A DNA stretch of 60,000 nt from Owenia fusiformis (GCA_903813345.2 CAIIXF020000005.1:12467375-12527374); one strand, 5' to 3'; counted from the stretch's first letter, positions 1 through 12,500 are shown. Notes: a model not told the origin generated them from the sequence alone. A program made the numbers and translations.

Positions 1-320
1 TCCATTATGAGAACATTTACAATTCTCATTATCGACTAAATAGAATAATCCGGTTCAATATTAAAGCAAATCAAACTTTGCTTCATATTTGAGCGAGTGT
101 GTGAGTAAAGTTTCAATGATAATTTTTTTCTTTTTTCTTCTAAATTAAGTATAGTTGGCCTTTAACTGTTTTGTATAATACTTTTGTCTTTGACTTGTGG
201 GTTTTGATCATTGCAGTGGCTTTGTGGATGATGATCCCTCCCCTAATGAAGTGGGGGTTAATGGTTGCAGTTTAATATAGCTATGATTTATAAAGGTACT
301 GCATTAAAAACAGTTATTAC

Positions 321-3300
321 TCAGTTTTAGGTGTTGCTCCCCAACCTGCCATCTTACATTCCTGATTCACAGCTTTATCCCAAACAGTCTCACAAATGGT
401 TACATTCTCCTGGTCATTAGCACACATGCCTGTGGGCAGTGTACCTGGTTCAACAAACCCATCTCCAAACTCAAGGTGATCAGCTAGGCGTATAAGAGCA
501 ATATCATTTCTCATATTTGCACCATCAATATCTGGGATATAGTTATGAATTACGTATGCTTTGCTGATATTTTTAATCTGCTCTACCTTATCATGTCTTG
601 TAAGTTTCAGCCTGCCAGCAGTGACCCGAACAATGCGCTGGATGTCACAACTAGTAAAGAAATGACACAAATAATAATTCTGGCGCATCTGGGGTGGGGG
701 GGGGGCAGGGGCCCAGGCGCAAACGCGGAAGTTTTCTTCTCAGACCAGAAGTTTGGGCCCCCCCCCCTTGTTGGTTCTCAGATCCACCGCTGAATAAGAA
801 GACTCAACCAGGGTTAATGTTGATACAAAACTCAATGGTGGAATTAAAAGAGAACATGTATACATGGATAAACGTATGTATGCATATATACATATGTTAT
901 GTGGTTTTCAGTTTCTCAATGCCAAGCATTGCGCATATGAAAAAAATGTTTACCTCAGAGTTTCCAGTAAGATGGTAACTATGTTGTGTTATTTTGTACA
1001 CACCTTACTTTGTTATCTGGGGAACAGCAGCCTTTGATTTTACATATACAATGAGCAGCAGTTAATATCCATGAGTTTGTTACTATATTTCCTCCACAGA
1101 AATGTTTGGGTTCTGTATCTTGTGCCTCTTTCTTTGATAGAGACACAACCCCAGAGAATAGATGACGTTCACTTCTCAAAACTCGAAAGCCACCTGCTGA
1201 TCGACCTTGAACATTTTTGTAAATTAACATTATTTTTTATTACTTTGGTTAGTGACATGGCAAGCGTCTTATTTTCAGTATCCATCACAATTTTGGGATT
1301 ATTCAATTTTTTATTGTATAATGTGTCACTTGACTTGCCTAAACATGGTGGGCACCATTGTTGTTCTTCCTCTTCTCCTTCACACTTAGAAGTTTCTAGA
1401 ACTTCTCCTGTCTTCTCAATACACATTCTGGCTCTCCTCATGGGTCCGCACTCATATGCGTGACACTTGCTCCAATGACCCCAAACTGTCCACTGTGGCC
1501 AAGGCACTGGGTAAACACAAAAAGGAAGGTTCTGTTGGTTGCCATTCATACATAGAAATAGATATTTCTAGGGAGGATTGAAGACCTGGGATATTGAATT
1601 GAGAAATGCATCATGTACTGCACATGCATGAACTTTTGTACGATATGTTTAAGTGCACATGTACTTTATGTATGATGTGTCGATGTACATTCACTGTATG
1701 TATAGTATGTTAGTTTGCATGTACTTGCCATCATCAGGTAGTGGGCACCAGGCAACTTCTCTTTCTTCCCCTTTACAATGGGAACTGTTCAGGTTATCTC
1801 CATTTTGCCCCTTACATTTCCTAATACGGACTTTCCTGCCACATTCAAGTTCATCACACATGCTCCAAGGCCCCCATTGTGTCCAATGTGGTCCATCAAC
1901 TAGGTAACAAATGAGAACTCTCTGGTTGTTGCCATTCATGTATATGATTCTTGTTTGTGACATTCTGAATACTCACATAATATAAGTTGGGGGCTATATT
2001 ATAGAAATAACTGATGTTTCATGATAAACTAATATCTTGGAATATAATGTGCTTTCTTCATTCTTATTCTTTCACTTTATCTTTAAGCTATGGCAGAATA
2101 TTTCAATTTGGCGTATTAATATTTTACATGAATGTTGTATTTCAGGAAATTGAAGTTATTAATATGAATATATTTGGCTGGCTGGTTGACTAGCTGACTG
2201 AATGAATGAATTAAAAAAGGATGAATTGATTGTTTAATTTAATGGGGCAGGTGATGGTATAACTTCAGTGCAAGTTATTGATAATATACAATACAGTCTG
2301 CTTATTGATTTATTAATTAATTACCGTAAATGCCGATCTGTTTTCATACAATATACTCTATAGCATATGCAAAGCTTCTATTTGTGCTTGTATATACAAC
2401 ATAGTAAAAATCTCACCCTTTTCTTCACACTCCATAGTTTTTTGAGCACACATTACTGTGCAGATATGCGTCTTATTCTGGAGTTCACCAGTGTTTTTCA
2501 ATTTACAGTCTACACCTTGCGTTTTACATTTACATGTCCTGCATTTATCAGGAGACTCCCAAGTTTTGCCAATGGGCAGTATTTCTTCTCCATCATCTGT
2601 TTCAATTGTACATACTCCTATAGAACAAAGTAGACCTTGATCTTTACTGTTTGGAGCAATAATGTGGTAAAGCCCTTCGCATGTTGATGCTTAAACAGGT
2701 GATCTTTTACCATAAACAAATAATAACAATGCTTTACATAATGTGCTAAGAAGTAAAGGGGAAAGTTATCCAGTTTGCCACCTTCCTTCATAGATATACC
2801 TACACTTATGATAGCGTCCATTGTTATATAGTGGCTTTGTATAAAAAACCTCCTACCTCATACCCACCAACCCACGTATGTTGGACATGATACAGTCTTT
2901 GAAGGGTTCAATTTTAAAGATCTTAGTTTATTAAATCTTAGTTTATGATGAATTATAGATGCATTTGTAACGACCCTTGATAGGAAGTTGCTACTACCAC
3001 CCAACAGGGTTCGATTCCCACTTGGGGCATCGAATTTAGCACACTTTCTTTCAATTTCTTTATCTGGCTTGTTGGACCTATGCTCGCGGTCGTTAGTTAG
3101 TTATTCCCCTGGGGCGCCCTTGGGTCATTACACATTACAATGCACCCATATGCCTTTATTTATGGATCTGTCATCTGTCTAGTCATAAAATAAAGCCAGA
3201 ATTGTAGAAATGTTAATAATAAGAGCTATTTTGAGATTTAAAAATCTTTAAAATTAAACCCTTCAATGACTGTATCATGTCCCACGTAGGTGGGTATGAG

Positions 3301-4421
3301 GTAGGAGGTTTTTTATACAAAGCCTTATATAGTTCGTGACATTTGCCTGGTCTGTACTGTATTATGACATGACTCTTCATGGATTGCCATTGTGCTGTTC
3401 CCATTTGACTTACAAAATACCCATGTTTGGTGCAACAATTTGCATAATTTTTCTCACCTTTACATTTTGCAAGTTTTGTTTTCTTTGCAGAACACAGTAC
3501 TGAACATGTGTGTGTTGCATTAGTATACAGATCACCAGATTTATATTCCTTTCCTTCATATTCACAAGGACATTTCTTGGATCTGATTGACTTACATTCA
3601 AGGCCATCAGCTGTGCAATCACATTTTTTGCATTTACCAATTTTAATAGTTTTACCAACAGCTATTACTTTGCCATTTTCTGGTATCTCACATGATCTTG
3701 ATCCTAGAATAATTAAAAAGATCTTAATAAGATCTAAAACAGAAATTTTAACTTAAAAAGAGCTCCATGCTTGTCTGTTTGATAAGATATAGAATGATAT
3801 TAAAAAAGAGCTCCATGCTTCTATTTTCAAATAGATCAAGATAAAGAAGAATTTTAAGTAGAGCTGTGACTACAAAATGATTCCATCAACACGATTTATA
3901 TAAAACCTAAAGAAAAATTGTGGAAAACACCTTCAATCTTCTCACAGCAAACAGAGTATTGTTTTCCCTCATTGATATTGCATTGATAGCCTTCCTTACA
4001 ATCCGAATCATTCACACACGTGGGAAATTCGCCCTTTTGTGATCCTTGCATCGGATCTCCAGCTGGACACAGTTTTGACATCCGACAACATTTTGATTTG
4101 GTGCATTTATAGCCATTCGTACAATCATTTATGGTTTTGCATGTCTTGGGATTGACTCCAGACTTTTTACATTTTGCTCCTAAACAGAAGTATTCATTTC
4201 AAATGTTTCAGCAATTTAATTAGATTTATCACTTATGAATGCAATATTTTTCTCTTACTATCTTTAAGAAACACTAGATATTAAATCATATTTCAGCAGA
4301 TTTGTGATTTGCGTACAAGTTTGACATTGATTATGTGATTCTCAGCCCCACCTTGTGTTAGTGTGATGCAGAGTCCCAGTGCTATCAGTAGCCATTGCAT
4401 CAAATGCTTTGTGGCTATCAT
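321..4421 (-). CDS. secreted modular trypsin-like serine protease with TSP1 repeats (3' end cut by window edge)
   Basis: Eight exons read right to left: 4421-4352, 4179-3931, 3703-3458, 2617-2417, 1899-1729, 1506-1339, 1205-1009 (or 1004) and 650-321. The first encodes a signal peptide (MIATKHLMQWLLIALGLC). Next come a Lustrin-like exon with two C-rich modules each ending in CC, two VWC-like Cys-rich exons, two TSP1 repeats (WTQWGPWS and WTVWGHWS cores), then a trypsin domain with CGGNI, the His motif TAAHC and the Asp motif NDIALIRL. The Ser exon is missing because the gene runs off the left edge. Exons 2-6 all begin and end in phase 1, typical of exon shuffling. The exon 7/8 junction is ambiguous: GTAAGG donor with CAG|CGC acceptor, or GTGTGT donor with CTAG|TT acceptor. 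Likely an extracellular matrix or immune-type protease. The trypsin and TSP1 calls are firm; the names of the two Cys-rich module types are tentative. Confidence 0.85.
690..775. repeat. G-run and C-run low-complexity stretch in a protease intron
   Basis: Runs of ten G and nine C lie within about 60 bases, between exons 7 and 8 of the protease. No coding potential is conserved. Such runs are often polymorphic or mis-sequenced. Confidence 0.6.
1339..1506 (-). CDS. second TSP1 repeat exon of the protease
   Basis: A 168-nt symmetric phase 1-1 exon coding a second TSP1 repeat (WTVWGHWSKC ... WCPPC). It is preceded by the acceptor TTTACCCAG. As in its neighbour, the phase-correct donor is TTTAG|GCAAGT, a GC donor, followed by a 132-nt intron to the trypsin exon at 1205. 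The exon and its donor look like one duplicated unit. Confidence 0.8.
1729..1899 (-). CDS. first TSP1 repeat exon of the protease
   Basis: A 171-nt symmetric phase 1-1 exon coding one thrombospondin type 1 repeat, with the spaced Trp residues of WTQWGPWS, then the SMC, EC, CKG, HC and WC cysteine positions. The acceptor is TTACCTAG. The only donor giving the right phase is GATG|GCAAGT, a GC donor with otherwise perfect consensus. The nearby GT (GGCAA|GTACAT) would leave phase 2 and break the frame into the next exon. Confidence 0.8.
2833..3324. mobile_element. long inverted-repeat element with a tRNA-like box B inside
   Basis: Two arms of about 90 bases (2833-2925 and 3239-3324) are inverted copies of each other; both include the reverse-paired stretch TATAAAAAACCTCCTACCTC. 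The roughly 310-base centre holds GGGTTCGATTCCCAC, a close match to the tRNA box B, and ends near AATAAA at about 3189, as a SINE-like insert might. It lies in the protease intron between 3458 and 2617. Autonomous genes are absent. Whether it is a foldback element carrying a SINE or one composite repeat is unclear. Confidence 0.6.
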
Positions 4422-4580
4422 GTTCCCGTTTATTATATTTGCCTTCTCTTGTTATATCCTTTGTATGGTTGTAATCTGTATATAAGGTCTGACATATTAA
4501 AATGACATATTTACCTATTATTAGAATTTTATTTTTGGCTTTTTTTATATAAACATGCTCTCATATTATGTAATTAGAGG

Positions 4581-4693
4581 TTATGTCACTATCGTGGCAT
4601 ATATGCCCGAGGTCTCAGTGATATATGGCCCGACCTTGGGAGGGACATTGATCTCTGAGAACCGAGGGCATATGTGCCACGATAGTGACATAA
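4581..4693. repeat. 41-base inverted repeat (hairpin)
   Basis: Arms 4581-4621 and 4652-4693 are near-perfect inverted copies beginning TTATGTCACTATCGTGGCA, separated by about 30 bases. It directly adjoins the TIR element that starts at 4700 and may be part of it. Confidence 0.7.
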
Positions 4694-4699
4694 ACGATT

Positions 4700-4949
4700 T
4701 ATAACATATCTATGATGATGTAGACTGGTCAGAGAGCACCATTTTCTTATAGAATTGACAAACAAATGGTTTGAAAATGATTGAAATGAGTTTAGAAAAA
4801 TTGCTCGCGCAGTTTTATCTTCGATTGATTGGTTATGACGTCAGTGCCTTGACCAATCAGAAAGTTAGCGGGCGCGGGCTTTTCAAAACTTATATTGGCC
4901 CGCTGTCTTGTGTACACTTTGCACTATACATCATCATAGGTATGTTATA
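4700..4949. mobile_element. MITE-like element with 23-bp terminal inverted repeats
   Basis: The ends (4700-4722 and 4927-4949) are inverted copies, 22 of 23 bases matching, around TATAACATAYCTATGATGA. Internally at about 4825-4862 there is an inverted CCAAT pair (ATTGGT and ACCAATCAG) flanking TGACGTCA, a CRE-type palindrome. No reading frame. It sits just upstream of the protease start codon on the opposite side, so it may act as, or have supplied, promoter sequence; that part is inference. Confidence 0.65.
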
Positions 4950-6404
4950 ATATATATTTCTCCACACATATATCAGTTGGTACAGTGATGTGTAGTACGG
5001 TGTAAGATGTTTAGTTCTCCTTATACATTGTTTGCTTTTATATTATTCATTTCATAGCTTCAACCACTCTAAAATGAGACCCAGTATTAGTATATAGATT
5101 TCTGAAATTTGTATGAACCTCTCTTTGGGTGGTACTTCCATTGCCCATGGTAGGCTGTACTTCGCTCAATAATGTCATCTGACACTGTTTGATGAAAATC
5201 AGGAATCTGTATGGTAGTTCCGATTTTTCAAATTATGGGAACTAATCATTCATAAATGACCAAGTGTCTCAAAAGACAAAGCTATTTAAAAAAACGAATT
5301 GTAAAGTAAAAAAGTGCTTCAGGAATATCATGACTACCATAACCTTTTCCCTATTTTTGATGAATTCATCTACCAATATCTCAATCTTTCTTACATGGTG
5401 TGAAACCTCCACCAATTTGATAGTCTATAAACAAAGGAAAAAATCTTACCTGACCTGACAAAAGGCACTCGAATTAATCCTGCCTTATATCTGATTATCC
5501 TTTTATCTTTTTAAAGTTTTTAACTAATTTGTCATTCAGGGGTTAAATCCTATCTTTAGGTTATGCAGATTATCTTTCTTTTATAATTTTACAATGATTT
5601 CACAACTTTTCACAATAGGACGATTTGAAGCTTTTATTAATACTCATCGAATATCAATTAATATAAGATTTAGAACGCTTAATAAAGAATGTTAAGTACT
5701 TAATGTTACTTGGCAATTAGAAAGAAATCTACTGTTGTTAATTTTTACCTCTCCTATAATCAATTGTACAATTCATTATTTTTTAAGCATATTAAAGAAT
5801 AGATGAATGAATTGTTAAAGGACTTTGTTACAATAGTGCCATTACATTTTGTTACTATTTGTCTTCCAATAATTTAATTTGCTAATGATGTATATTTTTT
5901 AGTTTTAAAATTGTTCTGTTTTTTCATAAGGGTTAGATTATGGCAATATGCAAATTCATTCAATGTCAGATTTATTGCTTTGTTGTGTTCATGTATTCAT
6001 TTGTTTTTTTAATTCAGTTTTACTTTTATACAGTTGCATTATTTATATGATTTTATGGTGTTTTGTACAGTTAATTAGTCCAGGGAACTTCATTTCATTT
6101 CAATATGTACCAAGTCAATGCTTTCAAATTCCTGTTTTTCATTTGTACCAAAGTACATGTACAACGGAAGAGTAGGTTAAGAGACAGAAATGCCATTGTG
6201 TTTAATCTTTTTTTTACAAGTAAATATCATGGGGCTTTAAAAAGTGGCATTTCAATACATTTTCACAGTACAATAGTTGTTCATTTATTACATAGACTTC
6301 TCCAGAACACTATAAATATACGGTATGTCATTTCTCATTCCGCAACAAAAATTTAATTTTAATAATTTGCTTTTCATATTTTATATCTCACTTGCGGCTG
6401 ACAG
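4950..6404. other. gene-free stretch between protease start and first visible sortilin exon
   Basis: AT-rich sequence without a convincing exon on either strand. I looked here specifically for the missing N-terminal propeller exons of sortilin and found none. A short open stretch on the minus strand near 5100-5230 was considered and not called. Confidence 0.5.
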
Positions 6405-6556
6405 GAGCGAATGTCCTGGTGATCCCGATGGAACTATATTCTTGACCTCTGACCCCAGTGATAGTAATTATCAGTACGCTGATCAGTATTATGATGATGA
6501 TGAGGATAATTATGTCCAGGGAAATTTTGGGGATGAGGAAGATGAATTTTCACATT
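6405..6556 (+). CDS. SORT1: sortilin alternative exon A1 (acidic loop version)
   Basis: 152 nt, enters in phase 2 and leaves in phase 1. It codes a propeller strand (DGTIFLTSDPSD) followed by a long acidic insert with DDDED and DEEDE before FSH. It aligns with the exon at 7217-7308, which has the same phases, so the two are alternatives. A1 has a Cys near its start (SECPGD) that A2 lacks. Confidence 0.8.
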
Positions 6557-9500
6557 GTGAGTCGTTATGGGTAGAGAATGTGCAGTACATGTCTAATATG
6601 CTACATGTTATATTTGACATGCTACATGTAATATTTGACATGGTACATGTTATATTTATTAACATGTAATGCGTTAAATTTAACATGTGTTATAGCTACA
6701 TAACTATGTATTATTTGGTTTCCAGGATATTTTTAACATGGCTCATTCTATTTGATTTTATTTATACTGTCATCATTTGGTTCACATATTTTTTTCATTT
6801 TTCACATTGATTATGAACACAAACATGTTTTTTTCAGATGTTTTTTAATGCCCTTTATTTATTTATTGTTATACAGAGTGACCCAAAAGAATGCAGCCTC
6901 TATTTTTGTAATAATATTCTCAATTGTGATGGAATTTTTGAATATTTTCAGATATAATGTGATCATTCAATATGCTACTGTTTGCTCCATTGAATTCCAT
7001 CACATTTAAGAATTAATTTTGATTTAGAGACTTACATTTTTGGGTCACCATGTATGTTACTATATGTTGGATTGGTTTCTTAGGTCAACATATACTAGAT
7101 TTAGGAAGACTTTTAGTTTAGAATTGCCACAAATGTTGGCACCCCTTTCATGGTACATTTACATCTCATGGACTCTTCCATTGTTAACATGTTTTGGGTG
7201 ATTGCATTCTCTGCAGGGGTGTGGGGGAGAATGATGGTGAAGGGACGATCTATCTAACAACTGACCCTGGCAAACAGCAAATGGTCCCCGGAAATATATT
7301 TTCTCACTGTAAGTATGGGCTTTCTTTACAATGTTTTTTTCAAAGCATATCTTTCGAGGATGATTGCTATAACAATCTTAGAGACCTTGAAATATGTCTG
7401 TAAAATGTCACATGTTAAAGTCAGATTAGGGTGGTAGGACTTATTCAATTCAGTCTTAACAATTAATTTCTTTGTTTTAAATACAAAAAAAATGTAGAAT
7501 CATTGCACAATTTCATGCAGCTTCATAGAGTTTTAACAATAGCTATTTCATATAAAAATATTTCATACTGTTATCTAAAATTTTTATTATTGTATACTGT
7601 TATGTAAAATTCTGCTGTTTGAATTAGCATAAATTTGAGTAATCTCAAAAGTGATGCCAAAACTGGTTGATTCATACTGTTTTTAATTTTATGCATGTTT
7701 AGTTACCTTAATCATATTTCAGTTTTTGAGAGTAACGACAATGAACTCAGGAAGAGCGTCGATTACGGGGATCACTGGGAAACTATAAAAGAACATGTTT
7801 ATACATTCGGTCTCCAGGGGAAGTTTCTTTATAGCTCTCGACGCGTCAAAGATGTAAGCTAAGGTGTTACCAAGGGCCATTTTAAGTATCGTAACTTACA
7901 GTTCTTGCAGTTCTTGTATAAATCAATTCAGCGAATTCATTAGACTCGCTTTAGCAGATTTGTAAGTTACGATCATAACAAAAATAGAGCCTTTGATTCC
8001 ATATATAATGTGTCATGCTTTGAAGGTATTAAGAAAAAATTCTGACTTGACTCCCCTCACCATCTTCTTATTGAGGCTGGTGAATGATAAAAATCAACCT
8101 GAAAAAGTTTTTTCTATTACATTTTAGAGAATTTCAGAACAGTTGAATAATGCTTGCTTTACATATGTGGGTATTACACATTTTGTTATCATATTTTTTT
8201 ATTACTTTTTAAAAGCATGACTCATTGTATTACATATGTAGCAAAATTATTGCACATAAATCATATTGATATCTAACATTGTATTCTTTCCAGTTTTCCG
8301 TCATTTTTTCGTTCATAACGACAATGAGCTGAAACGAAGCTCAGATTATGGAACCAAGTGGTCAGTTTTAAAGGAACATGTGTACTCATTCGGTGTACAG
8401 GGGAAATTTCTGTATGCCTCACTACGAAGGAAAAATGTAAAATTTATTAATATAGCGTGTTGTGCATAATTAATAATGTTGTGGTAATGTTGCTATGGTA
8501 GCGGGTTATATAATGTTTATTGTTGCATAATTTAATTTCATTAAAAATAGCAGATACATATAAATCAGGAGCATGTGAAGCCACGTTGTATAATTGATTA
8601 TTTAAATGGCATTGGGTGAAATGTATTGGAAACACGATATGTTATGAAGAATTTCTTGTTTATCTATGACTGCTTTCAAGATTCAAAATATATCTTTGAA
8701 ATTATGATAATAGGAATTTTGCATCTACGTGTATTACAGTCTATCACGCAGGCTGTTGGAATGCATCAATTGTTTTTATGGGGCTGTCGGATAGACTGTA
8801 ATTTATAGTAAACTTTTAATTCAATGTAGGCTGTTTCATTATTTACTGCATGTGGTTCTTCATTAATTAAGCAGTAGTTAAAGGATGTATATAACTATCA
8901 AAGGCTTAGAAAACAATAAAAATGAGTTTTTTGAAGAATATCATTAATAACATTCATTTTCAATAAAATGCAATAAATACGCTTCCGCTTTCTAACCAAA
9001 TCTGAAAGTACTCTAATAATGAAAGTGAAAGTATATTTGGCCGTTGTTAGGAATTATCCCCAACACAAATGTCACAATGAATGTATCCATACCACCTAAT
9101 GGATATTGATGATGTTACACTCGAAGCCTCCTCTTGTGAAAATCCAATGTAATGTGACGTCATTTCCCTAACAACGATAGCTTTTGGAGAAGCCCCTAAA
9201 CTGTTAGTGGATTCCCCAAATTATTTCACGTTCATATATGAAATTAACTCTAACTTGGGTAAAATAAGCGTTATTATCCCACCGAACGAAGTTCGAGAGG
9301 GATATAGGAAAGCCGTCCGTCCTTTCGTCTGTCCGTCCGTCTGTTTGTCCGGGCGATAACTCAAATACCGTTTCACGGATTTGATTCAAATTTTATAGGC
9401 TTATGCCTTATGGGTGTAGGACCTCTGCTCGAGAAGGAATTTTCAATATGGCCACTGAATTCAAAATGGCCGCCATTTTTCGTAAAAAATGTAATCTTTA

Positions 9501-12500
9501 ATAACTCAAATACTAGTTTGCGGATTTGGTTCAAATTTTATATGCTGATGCCTAGGGACAGTAGATATGTTCGAGTAAAAATTTTCAAGATGGCGGCTAG
9601 ATTTCAAAATGGCGGCCATTTTTCGTAAAAAAGGTAATCTTTGATAACTCAAATACCAGTGAACGGATTTGGCTCAAATTTTATATGATAATGCCTAGGG
9701 ACGCAATAGATCTGTTCAAGAAAGAATTTTCAAGATGGCGGCTGAATTTCAAAATGGACGCCATTTTTCGTAAAAAACGTAATCTTTGATAACTCAAATA
9801 CCAGTGAACAGATTTGGCTCATTTTTTATATGATGATTCCCAGGGACACAGTAGATCTGTTCGAGAAATAATTTTCAAGATGGCGGCTGAATTTCAAAAT
9901 GGTAGCCATTTTTATAAGAAAAAACGTAATCTTTGATAAGTCAAATACCAGTGAACAGATTTGGTTAAAATTTTATATGCTGATGCCTAGAAACACAGTA
10001 GCTCTGTTTGAGAAAACATTTTAAGATGGCGGCTGATCTTCAGAATGGCTGCCATTTTTCATTTTCGTAATCATTGGTAACTCAACTGCCGTTCGATGGG
10101 ATTTGCTACTCCGTGGAGTTGCTGTTTTTCTAGTTTCATAAAACAATCGATTTCTCATGTTAATATTAATATATGATAATAAAAAATGCATACTGCTTTC
10201 AATTGATAAGCCCAAAAATGGCAATGTTATTGTAATTGACTTAAACCGCCCCTTATTAATTACACTGGACGGAACATTCTAAAAATTGCCAAAAGTAGGG
10301 GTCGTTGTAACAGCTCCCATTCCGTCAATATTTTATCAATTTCTGTTTTCTTTACATGGAATGAAATATTCACTCCAAATGGTTAAGCAAGGATCAATAT
10401 GATATATACACAGCAACTTTATGTATTAAGGCTTTGGAAAGATGTGAAAAACACTTTAATAGTTATATACCACCTTTAATGCATTGTAATGTTGTTTCAA
10501 ATAGAAGCTAGAAAAAAGCATTCCCATCATAAATCTTCGACAATTTTGTAATTATTTTTATTTGTTTATCTGAGTGAATAAAGTGTGTATGATGATTCAT
10601 TCAGTAAGTGAACATCCTTTAAAAATCTAAATCATACGTTATGAGGTTTCATTCACTTTTTCAAATCTTGTGAAATCCGTGATTATTTGAAAACCGAATT
10701 GTTGTGTAATTTTTTTTTTATTTATAATTGTTATGTCATTTATTTGTAATTGTGATGTCATTTATTTAAAACTGTGATGTCATATTGCAGGATAACCAGG
10801 CCAGGATTATGGAAGTTTCAACCGATAGCGGAAAGACATGGAATGAGGCACAGTTACCGACCATTGATCAAGATAGGGTATGTGAAACACCCCCCGGTTG
10901 TTTGGAATAGGCCGCACATTGGATACCTTTAATTTCACTTTCCCATTTTGAGCAGTGTTGCACCCCCTTCATGTACCATGTAGTACACCCCTCTCCCATC
11001 ATACTACACATTAAGTCCTAATGTTACCCCCCCCCACCCCTCCTACTTCATGGAATAAAAGCAATGATGTGTTGTACACATAGATATGCTGGAATCCATG
11101 CAATGCATTTCTCCATATGTGGCAAGAATGTTACGTTAGGCTAATACAACCATTATACATGTAGTACTTTTCTGTGACTAACATGTTTATTTAATGATAA
11201 TTAATGAAAACACAGAATGAAATCTTATGCTAATGGCCGACTTGAAAAAGTCAGTCCACTCTAATAGAGATCGAACCCACGATTATTGTCAATAAATTTT
11301 ACCTATACCTTAGTCCAATTTGCTGTAGCTAGTGCTGTCTGAAAACATTAGCTATTCTTCCAGTCCAGTTACCAACATCCAGTCCAGTCCAGAATATCAA
11401 CACTGATAATTCACTAGCTATCCTTCCAGTCTAATATATGCGGGTGTAGGGTCTGAAAATATCCTTCACAAACATTCTTCTTCACATATTCTCAAAAGTC
11501 TCAAACTATATACTCTAGTATGTGTGCTTCTGGAAATATTTACATTTTAAAATGAAAAAATAACATTCTAGATGTGATTTCTATCATCAAATGAATCAGA
11601 AGGTATAGAGAGTGAAAAATGTTTTTAAGCAAATTTTAAACATTATGCCAATGTTTCAGTTATAGAAGTTTTTCAAAAACTAAGATGCAGAAGTTTATCC
11701 CCATCAAAAATATCGACAGTGCAACATTCTGAAAGATTTAACTATATTGTACTTACAATGTTTAATCCATATTTTCTTTTCCAGTTTTATTCCATCTTGG
11801 ATATGTCGGAGGACCTCATCTTCATGCATGTGGACAATCCAGGAGGTATGTATATTCTGTGGCATGTAATTAACTTATGGATATCAGAAAATATTTACAG
11901 TAAACCCCATCTAATAAGAACACCACTTTGACTGCCCTAAAGTGTTCAAATTGACATGTTCACATTTTAAATTTTTAAAACATGGAAGTCTATGTAAGAT
12001 TAGAAAATGGGATTGAAGAAAAGTGTTCACATTGAGATGTGTTCAGATTAGAGAGGTGTTCATATATACAGGTTTTACAGTAATTATGTCTGTTCCATGG
12101 CAGCCAATGTACCATGTATCACGATTCATCCATTCATGCTTATTCTTGCAAAAATTTTCATATTGTTTTTCATGAATGGAGGGATGTATAACATTGGATA
12201 ACTCATACTTACTCATAAATTCCAAGTGAGATCACCAAACTCGAGAAATCGATTTGATTCTTGTCGGATATAATCGTAAAATCAAATTAAGATCATAGGA
12301 TTTGCCAAGGGAAAAATCAGGCCTATTATTTTGAGAGATAATTTTTATTAGAAAATCATGATTACAAATTGTCAATAACAATAGTTACATTGTGGACTTT
12401 TGTTGACTCAGCCTGTTATTAAATGTAAATGTTTTATCCTCCAACCTTTAAATACGTGTGTATCCTACATAAAAACACAATTGATCACATACGAAACCAG

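Noticed and set aside
190-290. Possible catalytic-Ser exon of the protease, or a plus-strand exon after TCATTGCAG
   Set aside because: Neither strand gives a GDSGGP-type motif, and the plus-strand frame of about 20 codons ends in a stop with no match to sortilin.
5100-5230. Coding-like stretch on the minus strand (IPDFHQTVSDDIIERS ...)
   Set aside because: About 40 open codons with plausible composition, but no matching family, no good flanking splice sites and no neighbours. May be a transposon relic.
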